A stretch of DNA of 64,000 nt from Brachycybe producta (GCA_036925085.1 JAUPFP010000005.1:1564001-1628000); one strand, 5' to 3'. Shown: positions 44,456 to 54,475, counted from the first letter of the stretch. Made by a program: numbers and translations. Notes: a model not told the origin generated them from the sequence alone.

Positions 44456-45039
44456 TGAGAACTCCGACTAACATCCCCCTCAAACATTGCTTGTCTCTAA
44501 ATAAAACAAGTGATTTTTGTCATCTCCATGATTTTCACAGGTTTTCATGTAGTATATTAATTATCAACTGATAAAGTTTGTTGTATTCAGTCTCCTGCCA
44601 TGGTTGATTTTGTCATTTTCATATTTGTTGATGTTGTGTGGAATTTAATTATATATTTAGTTTATTATCGAGATCTACAGTATAGATAATTTAAATTAAC
44701 TTCTTACATATGCAATTACCAGGTACCTCTGGAGGCAGGAGAACAACTCCAAATCAAGTAGTTGTCATTTAGGCAAATTTTCGATATAATTGTCAACTTG
44801 AAATTCTCCCAATGAAGATCTGTCTATTGCAGTGTTTTTCAAAAATGCCCACAACAGTTTACACAGAGGGTGAAATAAAGGAAGAATATTTTTACATTCC
44901 AACTGTCAGAACGGAAATTACAAAAAGTCCACTGTGCTTTAATATTTGAACCATATACAGTAGGCCTTTTTAAGGTGGGTTGTCCTCATGTGCACCAACA
45001 ACTTATCTAGTTTTCAGCCATTGGGAAGCCATGTTGATA
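44456..45039. other. Intronic stretch between two LINE fragments, nothing recognised
   Basis: AT-rich; no exon or repeat edge was identified. Confidence 0.5.
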
Positions 45040-45615
45040 AATTCAAATATCTTGGCTTAACCTTATCAAATGACATGCTGTGGAAAGAACACATAACCAA
45101 TGCAGTCAGTAAAGCGAACCACAAGTTGCGTTTTCTCCAACCAACCCATAAACATTGTAAAGAAACGTAGTCTGACCTATATTAGAAATATTGTTCCCCA
45201 ATTTGGGGCCCATTTAGAAGTATGAAATAGAAATGGTACAGCGTAGGGCTGCAAGATACTGACAGTGTGTACACTTCTATGCTTCAGGAACTAAAATGGG
45301 AATCACCAAAGAAGAAATCACCAAAGCCGTGCCCTTTTTGGACATTACTGGCAGATGATAATATTGCCCTACTTAATGACTTAATAAATATACATCCTCG
45401 TAAAAGAAGACACGGGCAGTCAAAGACTTTAAAAGAATTAATGGCTAGAACTGATGCATATTTTTGGTCTTTTCATCCTAATTTTATAAGACTATGGAAT
45501 TCTCTTCCAGTTGATACTTTTTTGTTAGAATGATTGTGATCGGGAGCAATCCCTCCTGCCACATAGATTTTAAGCTGATTGCAGGTGTTCTGAGTTGAAT
45601 GGAATTGGGTTGAAA
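45040..45615 (+). mobile_element. LINE 3' fragment (family LB)
   Basis: Encodes HVDKFKYLGLTLSNDMLWKE and, in another frame, HPRKRRHGQSKTLKELMARTDAYFWSF (shown here only as a C-terminal LINE signature), followed by the shared 3' end TTTTAAGCTGATTGCAGG. Frameshifted and 5' truncated; it ends 106 bp before the next Dscam exon. Confidence 0.82.
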
Positions 45616-45720
45616 TGAATAATGACTATCTTGTGGATTCGGTGTGTTAGAATAGAAGGATCATTAAATATTGACTTTCGACATTTTGTTTTTGAGTTTA
45701 TGACATTGTTTGTAATGTAG

Positions 45721-45877
45721 GAGTCAGACTCTTGGTCCGTCACCACCGATGTTCTGTTTTATGAAATTCCCAGCTTAAGGGAGAACCAGAAATACACTTT
45801 TTGGGTAACTGCATCTACTTCAGCAGGAGAAGGAGAAAAGTCCAAAGTCATAACTCTTATTCCAAAAGGGCCTTTTG
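45721..45877 (+). CDS. Dscam: Dscam exon: FN4, C-terminal half
   Basis: Starts in phase 0 after TGTAATGTAG: ESDSWSVTTDVLFYE, LRENQKYTFWVTASTSAGEG. Fly: LEKNKPYEFWVTASTTIGEG, a highly diagnostic stretch. Ends in phase 1 at G|GTAAGT. The last codons (LIPKGPF) replace the fly VAMPSDQ. Confidence 0.94.
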
Positions 45878-45952
45878 GTAAGTAGACAAAATATTGTGCA
45901 TTTATGTACCATTTTTTACTTTACAAATTCCTGATGTTTACTCATACGACAG

Positions 45953-46067
45953 TTCCAGCTCGAATGATTTCTTTTGATGAAGTGATCACTCAAAAGTGGA
46001 AACACCGACTAACTCTACCTTGTAAGGCGGTCGGAGATCCCGAACCAGAACGCAAATGGAATTTTGA
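45953..46067 (+). CDS. Dscam: Dscam exon: Ig10, N-terminal half
   Basis: VPARMISFDEVITQKWKHRL, TLPCKAVGDPEPERKW with first cysteine and core tryptophan. Fly: VPAKIASFDD...DAKMPCLAVGAPQPEITW. The acceptor ATACGACAG lacks a strong pyrimidine tract. Ends in phase 2 at GA|GTACAT. An Ig between FN4 and FN5 is the Dscam hallmark. Confidence 0.93.
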
Positions 46068-46146
46068 GTACATTTCACATTTTTTATACATGATTTGCCG
46101 TTGTATTAGAATTTTTCACTGGGGGAATTTCATTTTATCTATTTAG

Positions 46147-46301
46147 AGATTTTCCAGTCAAACCGACTTCAAAATTAAAAATTCTTCCTGATGGAACGTT
46201 ATTAATTAAGGATCCACAGGGTAGCCACAGTGGTAATTACACTTGTATTGTCAAAAACAAAGAGGGAAAGGATCGTGTAAAGTATTCGGTACAAATTTTA
46301 G
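46147..46301 (+). CDS. Dscam: Dscam exon: Ig10, C-terminal half
   Basis: EDFPVKPTSKLKILPDGTLL, IKDPQGSHSGNYTCIVKNKE with the second cysteine (fly: RVLPDGSLLIKSVNRQDAGDYSCHAEN). Starts in phase 2 after ATTTAG, 79 bp from the previous exon; ends in phase 1 at G|GTGAGT. Confidence 0.94.
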
Positions 46302-46403
46302 GTGAGTTTGGCATACATTTTTTTGCTTGTTGGAATGAAAATATACTGTACACACATATAAGCAAAACTTCAAGACTTTTCTAACGAGCAATATTTTATT
46401 TAA

Positions 46404-46857
46404 GAGACTACATCACAAAATGACTTCGAAGAATCTCCGCAAAGGGCGCTAGCATCGTTTTTCTATTGAACCCATAGACCCGATCTTAAAGAAAAAACGT
46501 TAATTTTTAAAATACACAGTCGTGGTAATATGGTTATTTTTTATATGTAAAGTTCTCCAATATTACGTTTTCAAAGTTCAATGTGCACCTTAAATGTATG
46601 CTGATCCAGTGATAGAATGACAAAAAATTAGTAAGTGCGCTTCTATTATTAAAAATTATTTCAAAATCGCGAATTTCTAACTCTTATGTTAAACTCCATT
46701 GAGTATGTGCTCATAAGCCAAAAAACATTCATTAAAATCCTCCTAAAATACGTAAAACTAATTTTAAAAAAAAAATCAGCCTTTAAAATTGGGTCTATGG
46801 GGTCTATGCTGGCACTCTTTGTGGAGATTTTTCGAAGTCATTTTGTGATGTAGCCTT
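46404..46857. mobile_element. Family A palindromic MITE (copy 4, internally shortened)
   Basis: GAGACTACATCACAAAATGAC at the left, TTTTGTGATGTAGCCTT at the right, TTAA at both edges (46400-46403 and 46858-46861). The right half has lost most of its central sequence compared with 36683-37459. It abuts family J copy 2. Confidence 0.82.
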
Positions 46858-46859
46858 TT

Positions 46860-47105
46860 AAGTCCTATTTTTGTCCGGCGTTTTTTGCACCCTCTTCTTT
46901 TTATTTTGTGTCGTGCTGGGGCTTAGATTGGATAGACAGCTGAATGGATGGTAATACGCAAGCTTGCTGAAAGGCAGCACAAAAGATTGGTCGACATTTA
47001 CCTGTCTACCTATCTTTTGTGCGGTACAGAATACAAATAAATGCACAAGAGTGCAAATGTTGCGCCTTGCCTAATGCACATGCAACCCTTGAGCTCTGAT
47101 CCTAT
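46860..47105. repeat. Family J repeat (copy 2)
   Basis: Shares TTTTGTGTCGTGCTGGGG, AGCTTGCTGAAAGGCAG and CCCTTGAGC with 38940-39190 in the same order. The left part seen in copy 1 is missing. An internal stutter around ACAAAAGATTGG/CTATCTTTTGTG forms a small inverted repeat. Confidence 0.55.
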
Positions 47106-47348
47106 GTAAATGATATAAGTTCCCATGACTTAAAAATGTTTCATAAGCATTTTTTATCAAATTCAAATCAATATTATAACGCATAGCCGACAAGCAGAAA
47201 AACTTTTCTTTTTATATTTTATACTTGTAAAAGTAAATAGTCGTAAATCGAACCATTGTAAAACACGACTCTACTCTCACGTGTTGTCGAATACATCACT
47301 TATAAATCCGTTATAAACTAGATTCATTTTTGCGTGTTATGTTTATAG

Positions 47349-47447
47349 CGCCACCTTCCTCTCCGTTGCTATCTGTTAATTTTACTACAAGGACATCAAT
47401 TCACTTAGAATGGTCTCCGGTAGCCAGTAATGGTGCCGAAATTAAAG
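47349..47447 (+). CDS. Dscam: Dscam exon: FN5, N-terminal half
   Basis: 33 codons: APPSSPLLSVNFTTRTSIHL then EWSPVASNGAEIKG. Fly: APPQSPHVTLSATTTDALTV...APLHGY. Acceptor GTTTATAG. The donor G|GTCGTA is weak but gives phase 1, matching the next exon. Confidence 0.9.
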
Positions 47448-47547
47448 GTCGTACAACGTATAGTACATTTCTTGAATCCTAAATTCGAAACAATTGTTGC
47501 TCACGTTTTGACGTTCTTAAATGTCACTTTTTTATCATTGCTCACAG

Positions 47548-47733
47548 AATATTTTTTAAATTACCGCGAGAAGGGAGGCAGTTTGGAACAGATACCGTTA
47601 AAACCTGATGTGAACCATTATGAGCTCAGTGATTTGCAATGTGGAACATATTACGAGCTTTTTCTGTTTGCTGTCAACGACAATGGAAAAGGGGAACCAT
47701 CGGAAACATTGCATTGTGCGACTAATGGAAGTG
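47548..47733 (+). CDS. Dscam: Dscam exon: FN5, C-terminal half
   Basis: 62 codons: EYFLNYREKGGSLEQIPL, HYELSDLQCGTYYELFLFAV and NDNGKGEPSETLHCATNGS. Fly: HNIEGLLCGSRYQVYATGFNNIGAGEASDIL. The conserved cysteine in LxCGxxY is present. Acceptor CTCACAG, donor G|GTATGT, phases 1 and 1. Confidence 0.93.
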
Positions 47734-47850
47734 GTATGTACAGTATGACGTTTCGTACGTAATATGAGACAGTAAATAACTAGGAATTCAAAAGAAAGCT
47801 TTTAAGAATAGCAATAAGAACTGAGAAGAATGCTAGCATTGACTCATTAT

Positions 47851-48051
47851 GAGGCAACATCGCAAAATTACTTCGAAAAATCGCCGTAAAGAGCGCTAGC
47901 GTCGTTTTTCTATTGAGCCCATAGAGCCCAATGGTAAAGAAAAAATGTTAATTTTTAAAATATGCAGTCGCGGCAGTATGTTTATTTTTTATATTTAATG
48001 TTGTCCAATATTTAGTTTTCAAAGTGCAACGTGCATCTTAAGTATATGCTG
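47851..48051. mobile_element. Family A MITE (copy 5), left part, split by the L3 element
   Basis: GAGGCAACATCGCAAAATTAC through GTTGTCCAATATTTAG to AGTATATGCTG, where L3 starts. The missing continuation (GAGTGATATAATGG, then the GGTTATATTTTT block) resumes at about 51412 and runs to roughly 51660. So L3 landed inside this MITE. Confidence 0.8.
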
Positions 48052-48519
48052 TGTAACACCCAGTAACTTGCGATCCCGCCAAAACCATAGCTCGTGGGGT
48101 AAACAACTCATGCTTGTCTCTCCTCCCTCTCTTAATTACTATTTAAGTGGCGGATTGATACTCTCAGGTCCGTGGTCACTTGAACCTGATTACACCTTGT
48201 AGGTATACACAGGTCCAAGGTATAAAAGGACCACGTTTCTCTTTGTTCATTATCCTTACTTGCTCAGCTTTTGTATTACGTAGATTTGTAACTACCACAT
48301 CATGGGCCCGAGGATGCACCATTAATCTAAACAATTCATTCTTGTACTCTTAATGTTTCTGAGCAAGAATGAATAAAGTGTTACAATGAGAAACTGCGTT
48401 GTCTATTTGTTTGGAAACTAATCCTTCTCTAGGCAAGCCGGAGACACCATAGGGCAAGGAGACATACAAATCCTGGAGGAGCTACATCTTCTTCTGGTAA
48501 CAAAGGAAGATGGACATCA

Positions 48520-49041
48520 GTGATGACCAGGATGACAATTGACATCAACATGATGGCGTGGGGTGTCAACCAGGAGACCACGGACAGCATTGCCCCTGGA
48601 AAACCAATTTTTGGTGGAGCCGCACCAAGGGGAAAGAGCGGGGGAGGTGGACCAATGCCCACCCCCCTCGAAGCACTGCAGCACCAACTACAGCTAGAGA
48701 CTGCTGCATGACAGTCCGAGAAGGAAAGGATCCGCGGAGAGGAGGCCATTGTGTACCTCCATGCCATTTGTTCCTGCCTTACAGAGTTGGGCCTTCCCTG
48801 CACAGGGCAACTTCCAAAAGAGGAGCTCCTGCAGATTGAGGCCCGCCTCCAAGGAGATAAACAAACTGCACCGCCGGTCACACCAATGCCACCACCTTCA
48901 AGTTTTCCACCTGTGTCATCATCCATGCTGTCAATGCCTTCCTCACTTTATGTTATGCCACTGGAATTGTCTGGTATCAAGAGCTGTTGTCGACGCCCAT
49001 TGCGCCGCTCAACTCTCCAGAACTCTCCACACTATCCATAA
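48520..49041 (+). pseudogene. L3 interior, 5' frame with one stop
   Basis: One frame carries a Gly/Pro-rich N-terminal stretch (GGAAPRGKSGGGGPMP), a helical LEALQHQLQLETAA, a TGA at 48709-48711, then HAICSCLTELGLPCTGQLPK and EELLQIEARLQ, ending in a Pro/Ser-rich tail. Helices followed by low-complexity sequence would fit a structural gag-like protein, but no family was recognised. Confidence 0.4.
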
Positions 49042-49276
49042 TGCCACTGCCTCCTCCACATACACCACTGCCTCCTCCACATACACCACTTTCATTACCA
49101 CCTGCAGCATGACATGCCACACCGCCACACCAGGAGTTTGCCGCAATGCCTACAAAACTACCATCTGTAGTGGTAGTCCCTGGACCTGCCGACACCAAGG
49201 CTTCCACTGGGGCCCGCCCCAAGGTGCCTCAGCAGATCTGTAAGGACCACCATTCTCTCGATCATCCGCGACCACA

Positions 49277-50101
49277 TTGCTATCCACCTTGTCACTTACC
49301 ACCGCAACCCAGACACCAGCCCGATATGAGAAGTCACCAGGAGCAACACAGCTCCTCCAAACGTGGCCCTCCGCATGTAATGACTTCGACCGTGAAGCTA
49401 CGTCACCACTACAGGACTTTCGCATCCAGCTGGACCACAACAGTCGCCATGTATATCGGGGCCCAGCACAACCAGCTCCGCACCGCTCTCCTCCGCTGCC
49501 TTCAGGCCGCCCTCTTAGGAAGTCCATGCATGCACCTCCGACACCTCCACCTTCGGCTGACCATGCCGCCTTTCTACGGAAGCAGGCCATCACAGACTTT
49601 CTGCAGGACATAATGCGATTTGGAGGTGACGCAATGGAAGCATTGGGTCTCCCACCGGGTAGCACTAAGCCACCGGAAGTGCTGAGCAAGAGAGCGGCAT
49701 CTAAACGTCAATGGCAGCAAGCCCGAGACATGGCCCGGTCCGCCTTACGCCATACCAGGCCGATCTCGGGCGCCTCTAGTAGAGTGGGTACTGTGCCCAC
49801 TGCATCTGCGGAACCACAACAACCGGACGCACCGCCCACAAGTGTCCCGAACCAGGACTACTCTGTGGTGGTTACTGCTGGATCGTCCGCTCCGCACGGC
49901 CACCCTCAGCGAAAGGCTTATAAACAACCGGTGGGTCACTTGGCAGCGCGAAGTGTGCTCTGTCAATACCTTTTATGTGGGACACTTCACCCTGGAGGAA
50001 GGGTTTCCCCGATTGGAGCTCCCTCTGTGGGAGCGATACATCGTGGGGCTCTCCTGCCGGACGAACCTCCTCATAGTACCGGCAAATCGTCGAGACCTTG
50101 A
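49277..50101 (+). CDS. L3 interior ORF 1 (unknown)
   Basis: An open frame of 274 codons. The part at about residues 95-170 (AAFLRKQAITDFLQDIMRFG, ASKRQWQQARDMARSALRH) looks like a genuine helical, basic protein; the ends are Pro/Ser-rich and may be chance reading through GC-rich DNA. It overlaps the next frame at 49842. No known domain was recognised. Confidence 0.4.
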   Translation: MLSTLSLTTATQTPARYEKSPGATQLLQTWPSACNDFDREATSPLQDFRIQLDHNSRHVYRGPAQPAPHRSPPLPSGRPLRKSMHAPPTPPPSADHAAFLRKQAITDFLQDIMRFGGDAMEALGLPPGSTKPPEVLSKRAASKRQWQQARDMARSALRHTRPISGASSRVGTVPTASAEPQQPDAPPTSVPNQDYSVVVTAGSSAPHGHPQRKAYKQPVGHLAARSVLCQYLLCGTLHPGGRVSPIGAPSVGAIHRGALLPDEPPHSTGKSSRP

Positions 50102-50285
50102 GCTATGCCGGGGACTCTGTCGACGAAGCCACATCTGCCCTTTTGGGGCTTTCGTCAACTTCGTTTTCGGACTCCCTGCCGGAAGGGCCTTCCGCACAAG
50201 TCGCCTCCACATCCCAAAACCAGACCCCCGCTACAGGATCGTCATTTTGTGGGACGCCACATGGGCCATCCTCCATAACAAGTGA
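49842..50285 (+). CDS. L3 interior ORF 2 (unknown)
   Basis: 147 codons in another frame. From residue 27 (NNRWVTWQREVCSVNTFYVG) to the end the sequence alternates hydrophobic and charged residues with four cysteines, unlike random GC-rich translation. Continuity with ORF 1 by a frameshift or splicing is possible. Product unknown. Confidence 0.4.
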   Translation: MSRTRTTLWWLLLDRPLRTATLSERLINNRWVTWQREVCSVNTFYVGHFTLEEGFPRLELPLWERYIVGLSCRTNLLIVPANRRDLELCRGLCRRSHICPFGAFVNFVFGLPAGRAFRTSRLHIPKPDPRYRIVILWDATWAILHNK

Positions 50286-50490
50286 TCCTCCAGGAAGATC
50301 ATCGGGGACCGGGACATACATAACTTCTTCTGCCGGGACGTGCCGGACGACCAGGGCCAATGGCTCTCCGCTGCCTCAAACTGCAGATGAGTTTAGTCTC
50401 CAAGGACTTATGGATCCAGGACCTTCCACACCCTTCACAGCAAGGATAGTTGCACCTGCCACATGTACTCATGTAGTCACCACCCACTAG
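50098..50490 (+). CDS. L3 interior ORF 3 (unknown, Ser/Thr/Pro-rich)
   Basis: 130 codons, low-complexity Ser/Thr/Gly/Pro sequence closing with ADEFSLQGLMDPGPSTPF, overlapping ORF 2. Such a composition can be real (a disordered tail) or a shadow. It ends 320 bp before the polypurine tract. Confidence 0.3.
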   Translation: MSYAGDSVDEATSALLGLSSTSFSDSLPEGPSAQVASTSQNQTPATGSSFCGTPHGPSSITSDPPGRSSGTGTYITSSAGTCRTTRANGSPLPQTADEFSLQGLMDPGPSTPFTARIVAPATCTHVVTTH

Positions 50491-51775
50491 GGTGGTGAGT
50501 TTTGAAAAAATATTAAAAAATAAAATAGACGTCTGTAAACACATGTTCCCTCTACTTATTGGATGTATCTCATTTTTAATAGGTACTCGCCACCTCGGCG
50601 AGTTTTAATTTTAATCGTTTTCTGTTTTAAGCTTTTTATACATTGGAGGACACACACTTTTTTGTGCCGGTGCCCTCTTTAAATCTGCCTCTGTACAAGG
50701 TGCATGCACGGCCACCCATTTCTCCTGCTTGCATAACTTGACCCTCCCACCTTTGGCTGGAGTGCGTAGCTGGAGTATGAGGACGTGCTCCAAGCAAAGT
50801 TGGGGGGTATGTAACACCCAGTAACTTGCTATCCTGCCAAAACCATAGCCCGGGGGTAAACAACTCATGTTTGTCCCTCCTCCATCTCTTAATTACTATT
50901 CAAGTGGCGGATTGATACTCTCAGGACTGTGATCACTTGGACCTGGTTACACCTCGTAGGTGTACACAGGTCCAAGGTATAAAAGGACCGCGTTCCTTTT
51001 TGTTCATTGTCCTTACTTGCTCAACTTTTGTATTATGTAGATTTATATCCGTACCACATCGTGGGCCCGAGGACGCACCTTTAAACTAAAAATTCATTCT
51101 TGTACTCTTAATGTTTCTAGCAAGAATGAATAAAGTGTTACAATGAGAAACTGCGTTGTCTATTTGTTTGGAAACTAATCCTTCTCTAGGCAAGCTAGAG
51201 ACACCATAGGGAGGAGCTACAACATCTTCTGGTAACAACGGAAGATGCGCATCAGTGACGACTAGGGGCGATGGTCACCATCCTTCTGCGAAGACTACAC
51301 CCCTGCACAGAAGGATAATCACAATCGATCGCCGTCCGACTATTTCTATAGCTCGAATCTTCTTCGTGCGGTCACCGCGCGATCAGGAGAAGAAACGAGT
51401 TGCAGAAAACATCATCATTGAGTGATATAATGGAAAAAATGGTGAGGTTATATTTTTAAAAAAAATATTTCAAAATGGCTAATTTCTAACACTTTATGAA
51501 TACGCTCAAATAAGAAAAAAACATCCCTTAAGAAATGTTTGTAAAAATACGTAAAAAAAATTTAAAAAACCAGAAGAAAATCAGCACGTGTGCCATTGTG
51601 TTGGCTTCACTGCGGTGGTTGTGGTTTTTAAAAATGTTTCTAAATTGTGTTCTTGTTTGAATTTTTTATGAAGAAAAAAGATACTGTCTTATATTATTTT
51701 ATTTCCATTGAAAGTGACGTCGTTTTTTTTTAGGAAAGTGTCTTTTTCATTCATTTTTATGATTTTTTTATACAG

Positions 51776-52069
51776 TACCATTGCTTCCAAAAGAAACAAC
51801 TGGAATAGAAGAAGGAGCAACGACTTTAACAGTCCATTTAGACAAAGTCGTTAATGGAGACTGTCCAGTGGAACGCTACATTGTTGAGTACAAACCGAGA
51901 AATAGCGATTTGTGGGTGGTTGTTAGCGATGAAATCGAGTCTGGTCGAAGAGTTGTTGTCATTTCTGACCTTCAACCTGCGACATGGTATAATTTGCGAC
52001 TGATGGCAAGGAACACAGCTGGGACTGCCACTGAGGAGTATGAAGTTGCAACTCTTGGAATTCATGGAG
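51776..52069 (+). CDS. Dscam: Dscam exon: FN6
   Basis: 98 codons form the last FN domain: VVNGDCPVERYIVEYKPR, VVVISDLQPATWYNLRLMAR and NTAGTATEEYEVATL. Fly: GGCPMSHFVVESKK...VVLDLEPATWYNLRITAHNSAGFTVAEYDFATL, near-identical in the core. Acceptor TATACAG, donor G|GTAAAA, phases 1 and 1. Confidence 0.95.
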
Positions 52070-52119
52070 GTAAAATTTACCTTTAGTTCTTTATTTTCAT
52101 GCTAATTAGTTTAGAATCA

Positions 52120-52560
52120 GCATATGTTTAGTCAACGTGATAAATGTATGACAGCAATCTTATATATAAAACAAAGTCGATATTTCTTTGCACAGCAAAG
52201 GCTTTTGAACGGTGAGGGCTGGTGTCATGAAGTTTGCACAGGTTATTCTTTCTGGAATTTCCAAGTTAATGCAACTATTTTCAGCTTGCTACGTCATTTC
52301 TTTGCCGAGTTTTACACGTGGTGTGCGTCTTCATATATAGGCAAGGCAATAAGGATGGGACCTCGCAAGCTAAATGCCGATAATAACATCGATAGTGATA
52401 TCCAAGAGGTCACTATCGATGTTTCAATATCGAATATCCACATCGAAATATCGATATGTCGAAACTATCGATGGCAACCCTAATAGGCAAACAGTTTTAT
52501 TTTAAAAAGGTTAGGAACCTGAAACAGGGAAAATAGTTTTGACGCCTTAAGATAGGCACT
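52120..52560 (-). repeat. Family F repeat (inverted copy)
   Basis: Inverse of 20820-21200: AGTCGATATTTCTTTGCACA, GGTGAGGGCTGG, CACGTGGTGTGCGTCTTCATAT, an ATCGATAT-rich block, and TAGGCAAACAGTTTTATTTT. The similarity extends past the ATCGAT element into its flank, so both lie within a larger repeat. Confidence 0.7.
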
Positions 52561-52565
52561 GCACT

Positions 52566-52884
52566 TTTATACTTTTATACTTTTGAATCGAGCTGATTAC
52601 TTCAACATTTGTATTATCTAGAACTGTCAATCCAGGTACAAACCTGGATCTCCAATACTAGATGAGACTACAGAGGACAACACGATCGACCAGCTTTTAA
52701 TCGGGTGTAAGTCTGAGAGTAGCAGACAGCTGAAAGATCCTTTTGACTGTAAAGGTTCTTGTGAGATGAACTTGTGAGGAAACGAGAGGGATTAATTTGC
52801 TCCCATCCTCAACTTTCAAACTGCTCGAAAGAGCGAAACGATACTTTGAGAGAGTTCTATTCACCCCTTGAGCGTGGTTCGTTA
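52566..52884 (-). mobile_element. L2 LTR fragment (inverted)
   Basis: Read on the - strand it gives AACGAACCACGCTCAAGGGG, then GAAAGTTGAGGA and GATCCAGGTTTG in L2 LTR order. It lacks the distal half of the LTR and shows no target duplication. Confidence 0.75.
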
Positions 52885-53099
52885 TAATATTACTAGCTAA
52901 TGCTCTCATAGTAAATCATTTGTAACCGAATTATCTCATAGGCTTGTCACCTTTCCTCCTTTGTGGAATACAGTCCTCCACGAAGGCAAACATGTCCTCC
53001 ACACAATAAATTGTATAAAAACTTAAATACTTTCGTGGAGGATGGTCCTGGCTGGAAGACAGTTCTTCCGAATGGAGGACTGTCCTCCACCTAGCCTAG

Positions 53100-53395
53100 C
53101 TAGCTAGATAGAAGGCTCTTGTCCTAAACCAACTTCAAGTAAACTGTGAACAAGGACATTATATTTGGGATGTGGTGACCACTCTTAACAAAATTAGAGA
53201 TTTTTACACATACTGAATCGGTAGTGAGTGGGTATATTTGTTCCAAGGGTAGTAAGACAATGAAACTCTTGCAGAGATTTTTATGCATAAAAATAAACCT
53301 CTTCTGACAATAGATTATTTTAGCTGGGTTGGGTTTTGTCTCGGTACTGCAAACTTTCTTGGCTGCTTGCAAGTTGCAAAGTAATTTTTCAAATT
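53100..53395 (+). mobile_element. CR1-like LINE 3' scrap (family LA)
   Basis: GAAGGCTCTTGTCCTAAACC, ACTTCAAGTAAACTGTG, TTATATTTGGGATGTGGTGACC and GCTGCTTGCAAGTTGCAAAG follow 30735-31125 with many small changes. Only the extreme 3' end is left. Confidence 0.7.
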
Positions 53396-53464
53396 AAAAT
53401 GAAAACAAATTCTAATTTTTATTTTAAAATTTAAACATTATTTTTCATCGTGATAATGATGATT

Positions 53465-53842
53465 TAGGCTGTACCAAGCTGATTTTCGCGGATTTTGCTG
53501 AACCGATTTTTGTCGATTTACTGCTGATCGGCGAACAAATGTTAACCGATTTCAGATCATTAACGCACTCAACAATTAGGTCCCGCTTTGCTGAAATCTG
53601 ACTTGGTCTGAGTAGCTTTGGAGAGAAGGGTTGGGGGTGGGGTAATTGCTCGCCCCCAGCTTGTATGCCTGTGAGTACAGCCTACACTTTCTGTACCTTA
53701 CCAGAAATCGGCTGTGAAAAAACTCCAGCAGCAAAAATCGGTTGTGAAAATCAGCATTATCGGCTCAGTTAAACCGATCGGCATGACAATTTTTTTGTGA
53801 TCGGTATTGGCTCGGTAAAAAAGTGGGATCGGTACAGCCTTA
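53465..53842. mobile_element. hAT-like MITE, family K (copy 2)
   Basis: Starts TAGGCTGTACCAAGCTG, ends GATCGGTACAGCCTTA. ATGATGATT is repeated at 53456-53464 and 53843-53851, an 8-bp target duplication plus one extra matching base. Its right end is 40 bp from the start of the transmembrane exon, so the pyrimidine tract of that acceptor lies just outside it. Confidence 0.85.
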
Positions 53843-53882
53843 ATGATGATTGATCTCAATGATTTAAATTTTTCATTTTTAG

Positions 53883-54059
53883 GAACAGCAACGCCAAATA
53901 TGGAAACAACAGTTTTAGAAGACAGCCGTAGCATATTATTTTATATTGATCTTCGAATTGTGATTCCTATTGCTGCCTGCATTGGTCTACTACTTCTTGC
54001 TTTGGTTATCATGTGTGTTTGCGTTGAGAAGAAGAAAGATATCACACAACCATCTCCAA
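53883..54059 (+). CDS. Dscam: Dscam exon: transmembrane segment
   Basis: 59 codons. After a short linker (GTATPNMETT) comes YIDLRIVIPIAACIGLLL continuing LALVIMCVCV, a single hydrophobic helix, then EKKK as a stop-transfer signal, giving an extracellular N terminus. Acceptor TTTTTAG. The donor A|GTGACT ends in phase 1. If unspliced, translation would stop two codons later (TGA-free read to TAA at 54065-54067). Confidence 0.93.
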
Positions 54060-54133
54060 GTGACTAAAGAAACAAACTCTATCTGTATTTTAAAATATAT
54101 TTTAATATTAATTATTATTGTGATCTACTTTAG

Positions 54134-54274
54134 GAAAAGTCCAAAAAGTGGAGAAATCGAATAACTCTCATCTTGCTCGGCGTCCTCAAGATCGGGATTC
54201 TGTTATGGATGGCTTTTCGTACATACGACGTAACGGAGATCAGAAAAGACAGAAGACGCCTCCGACTAGCCAAG
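54134..54274 (+). CDS. Dscam: Dscam exon: membrane-proximal cytoplasmic
   Basis: 47 codons, strongly basic: RKVQKVEKSNNSHLARRP, DRDSVMDGFSYIRRNGDQKR. Acceptor CTACTTTAG, donor G|GTTCGT, phases 1 and 1, after a 74-bp intron. Read without splicing it would end at TAA (54315-54317), a possible short-tail form. Sequence conservation is low here in the family, so the call rests on splice sites, frame and position. Confidence 0.8.
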
Positions 54275-54475
54275 GTTCGTGTGGTTTAAGTTTGCCTCTA
54301 GGCTATAGGGTAATGTAATCTTACCATTAAAATATTATCTATGCTTCTCTGTCTCGTGAGCACTTTTATATCCCCGTTATACGATTTACAGTTTGCTCTC
54401 ATACGAACGCCCAATTTTCGCAAATAAATTTTTTGTTGTTGTTGTTGTAACAATACAAATGGTGTTCTTTTGTAG

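Larger units (their letters stand above)
48052..51411 (+). mobile_element. L3 LTR element with GC-rich interior and no visible polymerase
   Basis: A 3.36-kb unit: 5' LTR 48052-48528, interior 48529-50809, 3' LTR 50810-51411. The LTRs share TGTAACACCCAGTAACTTGC, AGGTCCAAGGTATAAAAGGA (TATA-like) and GAATGAATAAAGTG (poly(A) signal). The 3' LTR runs about 140 bp further than the 5' one. A G-run (TTGGGGGGTA, 50800-50809) directly before the 3' LTR fits a polypurine tract, fixing the + orientation. The interior is strikingly GC-rich. No RT, integrase or protease motif is visible. No target duplication could be read because the flanking MITE is mutated there. Confidence 0.85.

Noticed and set aside
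49150..49689. 179-codon - strand ORF in L3
   Set aside because: L3 orientation is + from the polypurine tract and poly(A) signal; the frame is a by-product of GC-rich, stop-poor DNA.
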